Of a DNA stretch of 64,000 bases, positions 49,725 through 60,901 are shown in pieces. Position 1 is the first letter of the stretch; each line of letters begins with the position of its first letter. The notes under the pieces are model-generated. The model was not told where the DNA came from and searched no databases. It worked only from the letters and a program-made list of their open reading frames with translations. The DNA comes from Archangium gephyra (GTDB lineage Bacteria > Myxococcota > Myxococcia > Myxococcales > Myxococcaceae), in assembly GCF_001027285.1 (NCBI RefSeq), contig NZ_CP011509.1:10874501-10938500 (forward strand). Reading direction: 5' to 3'. Both the position numbers and the translations under genes were made by a program.

Positions 49725-50288
49725 CTACAGCTTCCCGTCGAGGAAGTTGCGCACCAGCCGGGGGCCCTCGGGCGTGAGGACGCTCTCCGGGTGGAACTGC
49801 ACGCCCACCACCGGCAGCGCCCGGTGCCGCAGCCCCATGATGAGCCCATCCGGCGTCCACGCCGTCGCCTCCAGCTCCGCCGGCAGCGTCCCCGCGTCCA
49901 CCACCAGCGAGTGGTAGCGCGCGGCCTGGAAGCCCACGGGCATGCCCTCGAAGATGCTCCGGCCCTCGTGGCGGATGGACGCCGTCTTGCCGTGCACCGG
50001 CTCGGGCGCCCGCACCACGTTGCCGCCGAAGACGGCCCCGATGGACTGGTGGCCCAGGCACACGCCCAGCACCGGCACCTTCGCGCCGCGGATGGCCGCC
50101 ATGCTCACCCCGGCCTCGTGCGGCGTGCACGGCCCCGGTGACACCACCAGGTGCGAGGCGCCCGAAGCCGCCACGCCCGCGGCGTCGATCTCATCGTTGC
50201 GCACCACCTTCACCTCGGCGCCCAGCGTGTACAGCAGCTGCACGAGGTTGAAGGTGAACGAGTCGTAGTTGTCGATGACGAGGATCAC
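49725..50288 (-). CDS. trpG: anthranilate synthase component II, glutamine amidotransferase
   Basis: A 187-residue class I glutamine amidotransferase. Catalytic Cys lies in VLGVCLGHQSIG and the His-Glu pair in VGVQFHPESVLTPEG. The start MILVIDNYDSFTFNLVQ is diagnostic of TrpG/PabA. A GTG at 50288 is the start, overlapping the trpE stop by four bases (GTGA). It supplies ammonia to TrpE. Its partner and position favour anthranilate over p-aminobenzoate, but dual use by a PabB elsewhere is possible. Confidence 0.95.
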   Translation of the reverse strand: MILVIDNYDSFTFNLVQLLYTLGAEVKVVRNDEIDAAGVAASGASHLVVSPGPCTPHEAGVSMAAIRGAKVPVLGVCLGHQSIGAVFGGNVVRAPEPVHGKTASIRHEGRSIFEGMPVGFQAARYHSLVVDAGTLPAELEATAWTPDGLIMGLRHRALPVVGVQFHPESVLTPEGPRLVRNFLDGKL

Positions 50289-51775
50289 CGCACACCTCCC
50301 TCACGCGCCTGCTTCAGGGCCGTGGCGAGCACCCGCGCCTTGGCCTCCGTCTCGTCCGCTTCCTTCGAGGGCACCGAGTCCGCCACGAGTCCCGCGCCCG
50401 CTTCCCACAGCGTGCGGTCCCCGTCGATGTAGAAGGTGCGCAGGGCGATGGCCAGGTCCAGCGCGCCGCAGAAGGACAGGTAGCCCACCGCGCCCGCGTA
50501 GGGACCCCGGCGCACGGGCTCCAGCTCGTCGATGATCTGCATCGCGCGAATCTTGGGAGCCCCCGACACCGTGCCCGCCGGGAAGGTGTACGCCAGGGCA
50601 TCGAGCGCGTCGTACTTCGCGTCGAGCTTGCCGCGCACCTGCGAGACGATGTGCATCACGTGGCTGTAGCGCTCGATGATCATCATGTCCTCGACGCGCA
50701 CCGTGCCGGGAGCCGCCACGCGGCCCACGTCGTTGCGGCCCAGGTCCACCAGCATCATGTGCTCGGCGCGCTCCTTCTCGTCGGCGAGCAGCTCCTTCTC
50801 CAGGGCCTGGTCCTCGGCCTCGGTGGCGCCACGGCGGCGGGTGCCGGCGATGGGGCGCACCACGACGTCTCCGTCGCGCACCTGCACCAGCAGCTCCGGA
50901 GAGGCGCCCACCAGCGCGCGCGCCTCGCCCAGCTCGATGTGGAAGAGGTAGGGCGAGGGGTTGATGCGGCGCAGCGAGCGGTACAGCGAGAGCGGCGGCG
51001 GCGCCCCACGCGCCTCGAAGCGGCGGGCGAGCACCACCTGCATGCAGTCACCGGCGCGGATGTACTCCTTCACGCGCTCGACGGCGGCCTCGTAGCCGGC
51101 GCGGTCCCAGCTGACGGAGATCTCCGCCTCGCCGCGCATGGGCGGGTTGGGGACATAGGCGTCCACGGGCAGCGGCCGCAGCAGCCGCGCGGCGAGGGCC
51201 TCGGCGCGGGCCTCGGCGTCGGCGAGCGCCTGGGCGACGCTGCCATGACGGTTGGGCCGGGCGATGGCGGTGGCATGCAGCGTCTGGGTGCGCGAGTCGT
51301 GGGTGACGAACTCATCGCACAGCAGCCACTCGGAGTCGGGGAAGGAGGTGTCGCTGGTGTGCCGGTCGGGCACGTGGCGCTCGAACCAGGACATGCAGTT
51401 GTAGCCGAGGTAGCCCACGAGGCCGCCGACGAACGGAGGCTCACCGGGGAGCTTGGCCACGGCGTGGTCGCGCCAGACGGAGCGGAGGACGTCGAGCGGA
51501 GCGCCATCGAAACGCTGCTGCTGCTCGCCGCGCCAGAGGGTGCCGCCGGTGCGGTCGAGCCGGAGCCGGCCGGAGGGTGCGGTGCCGATGTGGCTGTAGC
51601 GGCCGAAGCGCTCGCCACCATGGCAGGACTCGAGGATGAAACCTCGCGCGCCCCCGAGCTTGAGGTAGGCGGACAGCGGGGTGTCGAGGTCGGCGGGGAG
51701 CACGACCGAGACGGGGACCGCCTCGCCCTTCTCCGCGCGTTGGCGGTAGGCCGCCTTGCGCTCCTGAGCGTTCAT
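50285..51775 (-). CDS. trpE: anthranilate synthase component I
   Basis: A 496-residue chorismate-using enzyme. GFILESCHGGERFGRYSHIG near the N-terminus contains the L(L/I)ES element linked to tryptophan feedback in TrpE and distinguishes it from PabB. The C-terminal catalytic blocks are FHIELGEARALVGASPELLV, RPIAGTRRRG, MLVDLGRNDVGRVA, and TFPAGTVSGAPKIRAMQII. ATG 51775 is preferred to the adjoining GTG. It is the first gene of a trpEG unit; a REP-like element (51795-51826) lies 20 bases upstream of the start. No Trp-rich leader peptide was found. Confidence 0.95.
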   Translation of the reverse strand: MNAQERKAAYRQRAEKGEAVPVSVVLPADLDTPLSAYLKLGGARGFILESCHGGERFGRYSHIGTAPSGRLRLDRTGGTLWRGEQQQRFDGAPLDVLRSVWRDHAVAKLPGEPPFVGGLVGYLGYNCMSWFERHVPDRHTSDTSFPDSEWLLCDEFVTHDSRTQTLHATAIARPNRHGSVAQALADAEARAEALAARLLRPLPVDAYVPNPPMRGEAEISVSWDRAGYEAAVERVKEYIRAGDCMQVVLARRFEARGAPPPLSLYRSLRRINPSPYLFHIELGEARALVGASPELLVQVRDGDVVVRPIAGTRRRGATEAEDQALEKELLADEKERAEHMMLVDLGRNDVGRVAAPGTVRVEDMMIIERYSHVMHIVSQVRGKLDAKYDALDALAYTFPAGTVSGAPKIRAMQIIDELEPVRRGPYAGAVGYLSFCGALDLAIALRTFYIDGDRTLWEAGAGLVADSVPSKEADETEAKARVLATALKQAREGGVR

Positions 51776-51794
51776 CACGTTCCTCTGTGTAGGC

Positions 51795-51826
51795 CCCCTC
51801 TCCCTCTGGGAGAGGGCTGGGGTGAT
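51795..51826. repeat. REP-like palindrome copy upstream of trpE
   Basis: cccctctccctctgggagag then ggctggggtgatgg, close to the third unit at 30189. It is in the leader of trpE on the minus strand, 20 bases before the start codon. It could form a hairpin in the mRNA leader and affect translation or act as a terminator for an upstream transcript. No tandem Trp codons accompany it, so classical attenuation is not supported. Confidence 0.88.
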
Positions 51827-51963
51827 GGATTGTCCCCGTTATTGCCGGGCGGGGAAAGGGCCACGGACGTCCGATACCGTCCCACCTGCCCGGCTTGACA
51901 GGACCGTTACCTCGACCCCTCTCCGAGCAGGCATCGGCCACACCCTGTGTCCAGGTAGGCCGC

Positions 51964-53028
51964 TCAGCCCTCGTGGCGTCGCTGCCCGCCGGTGCCGAAC
52001 AACCACTCCAGGCCGTGCCACACGTTGTCGCGCCAGGCCGAGTAGTTATGACCGCCGTGGTACTCGCGGTACTCGGCGCGGTGCCCGGAGGCGCGGAGCA
52101 CGGGGAGCATGCGCTCATTGCCCTCGACGAGCGCCTCGAAGTGGCCGCAGTCCAGCCACACGTCGAGCGGCCGGGAGGGAGCGGCGCGGGCGAGGTCGAA
52201 CACCACGAAGTCGCGTTTCCACACGCTGAAGGCGCCCGACTGCGAGAGCACGTGGCCGAAGACATGCGGAGCGCGCAGTCCCGTGTACAGGGCGATCAGC
52301 CCTCCCAGGGAGGAGCCGAGAACGGCATGAGCACCGGGCTCACGCGTCTCATCCACGAGGCTCAGCTCACCGCGGGCGAGGGGCAGGACCTTGTCCAGCA
52401 GGAAGGCCAGGGTGGCCTCGCTGCAGGTGTACTCGACGGTGCGCGCGGGGCCGCCGTTGGCCACCATGGCCAGTGCGATGGGGCGGATGCGGCCCTGGGC
52501 GATGAGGTTGTCCACCAGGTTGGGCAGCTTCGCGCGGCGCAGGTAGTCCGGCCCGTCGAACACCACCACCAGCGGGCAGGGCTCGGAGGTAGGCGGCGAG
52601 TAGAGGTGGACGGCGCGCTGCGAGCCCACACAGAGCTCCTGCGTCTCCACCAGGTGGCGGGTGACGGTGCCACGCGGCACGCCCCGCTGCCGCAGCGCGA
52701 GGGGCGTGGGCCGCGACTCGGGCATGTGGAAGTAGTGGTTGAAGTCCCCGAAGCCGTTGGAGGTGAGGCGCTCGTTGAGCGGATCCCTCACCCGCCGGCC
52801 CTTCGCGTCCTGGAACGCGTACTCCACATACGAGTCGCGCGGCAGCGTCAGCGTGTGCGTCCACAGGCCGGGCGCCACCTCCTTCAGGGGGATGGGCTCG
52901 CCCGACCAGTCGAGGAAGTCTCCCGCCACGGACACGGGCTTGCGCCCGCGCCACACGAACGTGGCCGTCTCTCCGTCGATGACCGGTGTGCCTTCCTCGC
53001 GGGCCCTCTGCTCCATCATCTTCCACAT
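51964..53028 (-). CDS. enterochelin-esterase-like (esterase D) hydrolase
   Basis: A 354-residue serine esterase. The N-terminal beta domain (about 1-120: [37 protein letters not shown]) resembles the Ig/CBM48-like cap of Fes-type esterases. The hydrolase domain has [12 protein letters not shown], the nucleophile in [16 protein letters not shown], a likely acid in [17 protein letters not shown], and the histidine in [14 protein letters not shown]. Relatives cut trilactone siderophores or other esters. Without a siderophore cluster nearby, the substrate is open. There is no signal peptide. Starts are possible at 53028 or 53019. Confidence 0.85.
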   Translation of the reverse strand: MWKMMEQRAREEGTPVIDGETATFVWRGRKPVSVAGDFLDWSGEPIPLKEVAPGLWTHTLTLPRDSYVEYAFQDAKGRRVRDPLNERLTSNGFGDFNHYFHMPESRPTPLALRQRGVPRGTVTRHLVETQELCVGSQRAVHLYSPPTSEPCPLVVVFDGPDYLRRAKLPNLVDNLIAQGRIRPIALAMVANGGPARTVEYTCSEATLAFLLDKVLPLARGELSLVDETREPGAHAVLGSSLGGLIALYTGLRAPHVFGHVLSQSGAFSVWKRDFVVFDLARAAPSRPLDVWLDCGHFEALVEGNERMLPVLRASGHRAEYREYHGGHNYSAWRDNVWHGLEWLFGTGGQRRHEG

Positions 53029-53074
53029 GGGCGCGGACGGTAGCCGTCCCCGGTGTGCCCTGCCAGCCTCGTGT

Positions 53075-53728
53075 CTAGCGCGCGAGGGCGGCGCGAGCCG
53101 GGCGGATGGCCACCCATCCCAGCAGGGCGGCGACCAGCCAGCGGCCCCAGTGCGAGCGCTTCTCCACGGGGTGGTTGCGCGGGGCGTGCTCTTCGAAGAG
53201 CGTCACCATGCCCTTGATGAACTGGCGCATGTCGAGGGGACTGCGGCTGGAGAACCAGCGGTCGTCGCGGACGCCGGGCTCATCCATCCACTGGGCGCCC
53301 GCGTTGCGGAGGTCGTCCTTGATACCGGGCCACGAGGCCAGCTTGCGTCCACTGGCCAGGCCCGCGGATACGAGCACCCAGGGGCCATGACAGAGTGTGG
53401 CGATGGGCCGGCCATGGCGGTCGAACTCGCGGACGAAGTCGAGCACCTCCTCGCTCTGGCGGAGCTTGTCCGGATTGACGAAGCCACCGGGGATGAGCAG
53501 CGCGTCGAAGTCGGTGGGCCGGACGTTGTGCACCGTCTCGTCCACGCGGACCTTCTTGCCCGGCCACATCAGGTTCATGCCCCGGATGCTTCCCTTGTGA
53601 AGGGAGATGATGTCCACCTGGGCGCCCCGCTTGCGCAGCGCCTTCACCGGAATGGTGAGCTCCACCTGCTCGAACCCATCCGTGGCCAGCACGCCCACCC
53701 GGATGCCCCTCAACGTCTTCCTCGCCAT
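53075..53728 (-). CDS. DJ-1/PfpI-family protein with C-terminal membrane segment
   Basis: A 217-residue protein. The DJ-1 core is seen in RVGVLATDGFEQVELTIPVK (Glu20), DFDALLIPGGFVNPDKLRQ and PIATLCHGPWVL, in which Cys113 is the nucleophile elbow. The core matches protease I/YhbO-type members, which act as stress-related glyoxalases or deglycases. The last 30 residues (WGRWLVAALLGWVAIRP) could be a membrane anchor, which is unusual for this family. ATG 53728 has no strong ribosome site. It lies 46 bases upstream of the esterase on the minus strand. Confidence 0.88.
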   Translation of the reverse strand: MARKTLRGIRVGVLATDGFEQVELTIPVKALRKRGAQVDIISLHKGSIRGMNLMWPGKKVRVDETVHNVRPTDFDALLIPGGFVNPDKLRQSEEVLDFVREFDRHGRPIATLCHGPWVLVSAGLASGRKLASWPGIKDDLRNAGAQWMDEPGVRDDRWFSSRSPLDMRQFIKGMVTLFEEHAPRNHPVEKRSHWGRWLVAALLGWVAIRPARAALAR

Positions 53729-53837
53729 GTGCCTGCGCCTCCCGGTTTTCTTCCCGGGCAATCGTCGGCATCCCTCCCGCGCGCGGCACTCCACGCTCCC
53801 TGGACTGGAGGGCGGCCAGGAGAGCGGCCGCCAGGAC

Positions 53838-54284
53838 TCACGGTCCCATGGCCTGGGTGGCCTCCCGGGGGGCGCCATGCTTGGCGAGGATCTGCCTGGC
53901 GAACTCCGTGGTGCAGACCGTCACCACGTCATCCAGGTCCCGGTTGAGCTGGATGACCTCGGCGGGCGTGACCTCGCCTGGCTGCTCCGCCCAGATGCCC
54001 AGCATCACGTCCCTGAGCACGGCGAGCTCCGCGAGCACCTCCACGAGGTCGAAATCGTCTCCGACCCGTTGGAAGGCATGCACCCGGGAGAGCATCTGGC
54101 TGCCGTAGACATCCGCCGCGTCGCGGTCACGCAGCCGCACGACGAGCCAGTCGAGCAGGTCCGGAATGTGGTTCTCCAGGCTCTCCTCGGAGAGGTGCCG
54201 CGCGTCACTGAGCGTGCGCACCATGTCCTTCCAGCGGGCGAGGAGCTCCTGCCGATGAAGCTCGATGAGTTGAGAGAGTCCCAT
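53838..54284 (-). CDS. small helical protein, RsbRD N-terminal-domain-like
   Basis: A 148-residue helical protein. MGLSQLIELHRQELLARWKD begins a domain recalling the sensory N-terminal domain seen in RsbR-type and some histidine-kinase proteins (LIxxHRxELxxRW). It continues SLENHIPDLLDWLVVRLRDR and LVEVLAELAVLRDVMLGIW. No kinase, receiver or STAS domain follows, so it stands alone. Start at 54284 is preferred over 54338 because the longer version adds an unconserved leader. It may be a free sensory protein or the surviving fragment of a longer gene. Divergent from the GreB-like gene by 107 bases. Confidence 0.65.
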   Translation of the reverse strand: MGLSQLIELHRQELLARWKDMVRTLSDARHLSEESLENHIPDLLDWLVVRLRDRDAADVYGSQMLSRVHAFQRVGDDFDLVEVLAELAVLRDVMLGIWAEQPGEVTPAEVIQLNRDLDDVVTVCTTEFARQILAKHGAPREATQAMGP

Positions 54285-54391
54285 GGTTGTTTGAATGTCG
54301 GTGTGGCCAAGCACGCCCACAAGGGCCCCCTGTCCCAAGGGACAAGGCGCGAGCCCCCAGGCAGGATGCCGAGCATCCGGGAGGGAGCACC

Positions 54392-54874
54392 ATGTCGAAG
54401 GCCTTCACGAAGGAAGACGCGGGCGGAGAGGACGTCCTGCTGCCTCCACGGCCCCGCTCGGCGGCTGGCGAGACGCGGTACATCACGCCCGAGGGCTACC
54501 GGGCCCTGCAGGAGGAGCTCGCGGCGCTGACGGCGCTCCAGGCGGAGGCCCGTCCCCCGGATTGGGCGCGCCGGACGCGGCAACTGGCCGCCACCCTGGA
54601 GGAGGTCAAGGTGGTGGACTCGGAGCACCCCGACGAGGAGCACGTCTACTTTGGCGCGTGGGTGACGCTCGAGGACGAGGACGGGGAAGAGACGGCGTAC
54701 CGCATCGTCGGCCCGGACGAGGCGGACGTGAAGTCAGGCCGCCTCAGTGTCGAGTCCCCCCTGGCGCGGGCGCTCCTCGGCAAGGAGCCGGGCGAGTCCG
54801 TCCGGGTCGAGCGTCCTCGCGGCGCCATGGAGTACACCGTCACCAGCGTGTCGTACCAGCCGCCCACCTCCTGA
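54392..54874 (+). CDS. GreB-like protein lacking the acidic coiled-coil tip
   Basis: A 160-residue protein related to the transcript cleavage factors GreA/GreB. The C-terminal domain is well matched: VYFGAWVTLEDEDGEETAYR, IVGPDEADVKSGRLSVESPL, ARALLGKEPGESV. The N-terminal helix ITPEGYRALQEELAALTAL is also recognisable. The coil between GYRAL and VKVVD is only about 42 residues, against about 67 in E. coli GreB as I remember it. The missing part is the tip carrying the catalytic acidic residues (GDRSENADY). The protein may therefore bind RNA polymerase without stimulating cleavage. Start at 54392 has GGAG six to ten bases ahead. Confidence 0.82.
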   Translation: MSKAFTKEDAGGEDVLLPPRPRSAAGETRYITPEGYRALQEELAALTALQAEARPPDWARRTRQLAATLEEVKVVDSEHPDEEHVYFGAWVTLEDEDGEETAYRIVGPDEADVKSGRLSVESPLARALLGKEPGESVRVERPRGAMEYTVTSVSYQPPTS

Positions 54875-54955
54875 GCCCCCCGGGTGCTGTCAGGGACGAG
54901 GGCTTGCCTCGTCAGACTTGGTGTTCATATAACACCAACCACGCGAGGGACCCTC

Positions 54956-55456
54956 ATGAGCGACGCACAGCGCAGGTTCACCTTCTTCTGGCGGCAGCAG
55001 TCCCCGTTCTCGCAATGGCACCCGTCGGAGTTCGTGGTGGAGGGCGTGCGCTTCACGTGCGCCGAGCAGTACATGATGCACGGCAAGGCGGTGCTCTTCG
55101 GGGACGCGGAGATCGCGGCGCGCATCCTGGCGGCGCGGACCCCCAAGGAGCACAAGGCGCTGGGACGCAAGGTGCGCGGCTTCGACGGTGCGCTCTGGGA
55201 GCGCGAGCGGGAGCGCATCGTCTACGAGGGCAGCCGCGCCAAGTTCACGCAGAACGCGGAGCTGCTCGCGGCGCTGCTGGCCACGGCGGGCACGGAGCTG
55301 GTGGAGGCCAGTCCGATGGACCGCATCTGGGGCGTGGGGCTCTCGGAGGAGGACCCGCGCATCCAGGATCCCGCGACGTGGCGGGGTCAGAACCTGCTCG
55401 GGAAGGTGCTCACGCGCCTGCGCGAGGACCTGCTCGCCGCGGGCGTCAGGGCTTGA
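54956..55456 (+). CDS. NADAR-family protein (YbiA-like)
   Basis: A 166-residue protein of the NADAR family. Signatures: FTFFWRQQSPFSQWHPSEF, FTCAEQYMMHGKAVLFGD, ALGRKVRGFDGALWERER, KFTQNAELLAALLATAGTEL, and RIWGVGLSEEDPRIQDP, ending with WRGQNLLGKVLTRLRE. Known relatives are N-glycosidases that remove ADP-ribose-linked products or damaged riboflavin intermediates. The function in this organism is unknown. Its end overlaps that of the convergent SDR gene by 11 bases. The start is fixed by GGAC/AGGGA just upstream. Confidence 0.92.
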   Translation: MSDAQRRFTFFWRQQSPFSQWHPSEFVVEGVRFTCAEQYMMHGKAVLFGDAEIAARILAARTPKEHKALGRKVRGFDGALWERERERIVYEGSRAKFTQNAELLAALLATAGTELVEASPMDRIWGVGLSEEDPRIQDPATWRGQNLLGKVLTRLREDLLAAGVRA

Positions 55457-56258
55457 CCTGCTTCATCATCCGCGAGGCGAGCCGGTCGATGACGCCCGGC
55501 ACGAGCGCCTTGACGGCCAGCATCAGCTTCGCGGCCGGCATCATCACCAGCTCGCGCTCGCGGCGCTCCATGGCGCGCAGGATGAGCGCCACGCAGGTGC
55601 GCGTGTCCATCACCCGGTTGCCCTTCTCCTCGGCGATGTCCGCGTGGCCCGCCGAGCCGTCCGGGCCGAGCGCCCGCGCGCGAATGTTGGAGACGACGAA
55701 CCCCGGCGACACGACGAGCACGTCCACGCCCGTGCCGCTCAGCTCGATGCGCAGCGAGTCGAAGAACCCCTGCATGGCGTGCTTGGTCGCGGCGTAGCCA
55801 CTCCGGGTGGGCACACCATTCTTGCCCGTCAGCGAGGAGATGGCGACGAGCTGGCCCTTGCGCGCCTTCACATACGGGAGCGCCGCGTGCGTGCAGTAGA
55901 CCGCCCCCAGGTAGTTCACCCGCATGAGGCGCTCGAAGATGGAGAGGTCCGTCACGTCCTCGAAACGGCCCCGCATCGCGATCCCGGCGTTGTTCACGAA
56001 GCAGTCGATGCCGCCGAACGCCTCCACGGCGCGCGCCACCAGGCGCCGGCAGGCCTCCGGGTCCCCCACGTCCGTGGGAACCACCACGGCGCGGCCTCCC
56101 GCCTGCGCACAGCGCTGCTTCACCCGCTCCAGCTCCGCCTCGCTCCGGGCCGCGAGCACCACCTGGGCCCCGCGCCCCGCGAGCGCCACCGCCAGCTCCT
56201 CACCAATACCGGAGGACGCCCCGGTGATGACCACTGTCTTTCCTTGCATGGGCGGCAT
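55446..56258 (-). CDS. short-chain dehydrogenase/reductase
   Basis: A 270-residue classical SDR. The cofactor motif is VVITGASSGIGEELAVALAG, with an arginine in LAARSEAEL that favours NADP(H). NNAG occurs in CFVNNAGIAMRG. The catalytic set is Ser in AISSLTGKNGVPTRSGY and Tyr-x3-Lys in GYAATKHA. The C-terminal 50 residues include membrane-loving helices (LMLAVKALVPGVIDRLASRM), as in the DHRS7/hydroxysteroid group. The substrate is unknown. The start is at 56258 (MPPMQGKTVV); it is divergent from the HNH gene, with 58 bases between. Confidence 0.92.
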   Translation of the reverse strand: MPPMQGKTVVITGASSGIGEELAVALAGRGAQVVLAARSEAELERVKQRCAQAGGRAVVVPTDVGDPEACRRLVARAVEAFGGIDCFVNNAGIAMRGRFEDVTDLSIFERLMRVNYLGAVYCTHAALPYVKARKGQLVAISSLTGKNGVPTRSGYAATKHAMQGFFDSLRIELSGTGVDVLVVSPGFVVSNIRARALGPDGSAGHADIAEEKGNRVMDTRTCVALILRAMERRERELVMMPAAKLMLAVKALVPGVIDRLASRMMKQVKP

Positions 56259-56316
56259 GCTCGCTCCACCCCACCCCCCATGGCACCCGGCGCCGCTTCC
56301 CTCTATTAGAAGAGGT

Positions 56317-56673
56317 GTGAGCTCCGCCAAGCGCCGCCGCATCCTGGAGATCGTGGCCACCGACTCCACCTTCGAGCGCACCGACCACCGCGGGCGCGAG
56401 GTGTGGCTCGGAAAGTGCTTACACTGCAACACGTATCTCGCCATCAGCCTGGAGGGCGAGCCCATCAGCCGCGCCACCATCGAGCACATCATCCCCCGGG
56501 TGCACGGCGGCACGGATGCGCTGGAGAACCTCGGCCTGGCGTGTGCCCGCTGCAACCAGGGCAAGGGCAGCCGGCATGATCGCCACTTTGATCGCGATCC
56601 GCGGGTCCGGCAGTTGGTGGACCGACTGCTGGAGCGCCGCCGCGAGCGCTGGCGCGATCCGGACGACGCCTGA
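56317..56673 (+). CDS. HNH endonuclease-type protein
   Basis: A 118-residue HNH protein starting at GTG 56317 (agaagag upstream). CLHC and CARC provide the structural zinc (KCLHCNTYLA, LACARCNQGKG). The active part is IEHIIPRVHGGTDALENLG (H-x-x-P-x-x-x-G-G, then N), with H and N of the nuclease core. Family members include restriction, homing and repair nucleases and many house-keeping proteins; no intron, phage or restriction gene is near. A stand-alone role in DNA processing is possible but unproven. Confidence 0.85.
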   Translation: MSSAKRRRILEIVATDSTFERTDHRGREVWLGKCLHCNTYLAISLEGEPISRATIEHIIPRVHGGTDALENLGLACARCNQGKGSRHDRHFDRDPRVRQLVDRLLERRRERWRDPDDA

Positions 56674-57056
56674 ACGCCCTCGGGTTCAAGCCCCCTTCCA
56701 TCTCGTAGAAGAGAACATCATCCGGACAAGTTTCCACCCGCGCCACAACGTGGCGGGTCGTGGTATCCCCGCGCTCGCGGACAGAGAAAGGTTGACACCC
56801 GGATAATGATGCTCGATGGTCACGCGCCGCGTTGGGACGGGACGAGGAGGAGGGACCCCGCCCACCGCACATCTTCAGTCGGATGGGGTCGGGCGTGTCC
56901 GCATGTCTCCTGCCAGGGCAGGAGCCGTCGCAGCCACAGCAACGCCGTGCATGAGCTTCTTGTTCCAGTCTTCCTGTGCCGTCTTCGGTCCGGCCGCACC
57001 GTCCTCCCGGTGGCGTCCTCCGGAACTGCCCAAATGACTAGCCCCCGGTCCTGGAT
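56674..57056. other. 383-base gap before the act operon
   Basis: No gene was found. A stem-loop with cgccac at 56741-56746 pairing gtggcg at 56750-56755 lies 68 bases after the HNH stop and may end that transcript. A ttgaca element at 56792 is followed by ggataatgatgctcgatggt; spacing to any -10 site is poor, so no promoter is called. The act operon promoter is expected somewhere in this gap. Confidence 0.5.
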
Positions 57057-57713
57057 ATGAGCGGTCCTCTCTTCCCACGCTGGACGAACACGGTGTCGCG
57101 AGCTTCGGCCGCGGCCCTTCTTGCAATCCCCGCGATCGCGCTGGGCGGTCTGATGGCGTACGTGCGTTCCCCGTTCGTCACCAACCAGAACCGGCCCGTC
57201 GAGCAGCCGATCGAATTCGATCACCGGCACCACGCGGGTGACGAGCAGATCGACTGCCGCTACTGCCACTTCTCCGTGGAGAAGTCGCCGTCGGCGGGCA
57301 TCCCCTCCACCACCGTGTGCATGTCGTGCCACGCGCAGGTGTGGAACAAGAGCCCGTACCTGACGCTGGTGCGGCAGGCGTACTTCACGGACCAGCCCAT
57401 CCCCTGGGTGCGCGTCCACAACCTGCCCGACTTCGTCTACTTCAACCACGCCATCCACGTGGCCAAGGGCGTCGGCTGCGTCACCTGCCACGGCCGCGTG
57501 GACCAGATGGCCGCCATCGAGCAGTACCAGCCGCTCACCATGCAGTGGTGCCTGGACTGCCACCGCAACCCGAAGCCCAACCTGCGCCCGCAGGAGTTCA
57601 TCACCAGCATGACCTGGCAGCCGAAGCCCGAAGAGGCCGCGGCCCTCGCCGATTCGCTGGCGCAACAGTACGACGTTCACTCGCGCACGAGCTGCTCCAC
57701 ATGCCACCGCTGA
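57057..57713 (+). CDS. actA: alternative complex III subunit ActA, penta-heme cytochrome c
   Basis: A 218-residue membrane-anchored cytochrome. One N-terminal helix (LLAIPAIALGGLMAYV) is followed by five CxxCH sites: residues 67-71 (CRYCH), 88-92 (CMSCH), 141-145 (CVTCH), 165-169 (CLDCH) and 213-217 (CSTCH). This matches the five-heme ActA of alternative complex III. It receives electrons from the iron-sulfur subunit ActB and passes them on to ActE or a terminal oxidase. First gene of the actABCDEF unit. Confidence 0.94.
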   Translation: MSGPLFPRWTNTVSRASAAALLAIPAIALGGLMAYVRSPFVTNQNRPVEQPIEFDHRHHAGDEQIDCRYCHFSVEKSPSAGIPSTTVCMSCHAQVWNKSPYLTLVRQAYFTDQPIPWVRVHNLPDFVYFNHAIHVAKGVGCVTCHGRVDQMAAIEQYQPLTMQWCLDCHRNPKPNLRPQEFITSMTWQPKPEEAAALADSLAQQYDVHSRTSCSTCHR

Positions 57714-57736
57714 AGCCCAAGCTCGACGGAGCCCCC

Positions 57737-60898
<3,162 letters not shown>

Positions 60899-60901
60899 GC
60901 C

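Noticed and set aside
51776-51963. Trp attenuator leader upstream of trpE
   Set aside because: No short reading frame with adjacent Trp codons was found on the minus strand; the hairpin there is a copy of the dispersed repeat.
56792-56820. ttgaca element followed by ggataat before actA
   Set aside because: The -10-like sequence is only a few bases from the ttgaca. No hexamer with correct spacing follows, so it is not reported as a promoter.
56816-57060. Short open frames in the gap before actA
   Set aside because: They have no ribosome-binding site, no domain and no codon bias typical of the neighbourhood.
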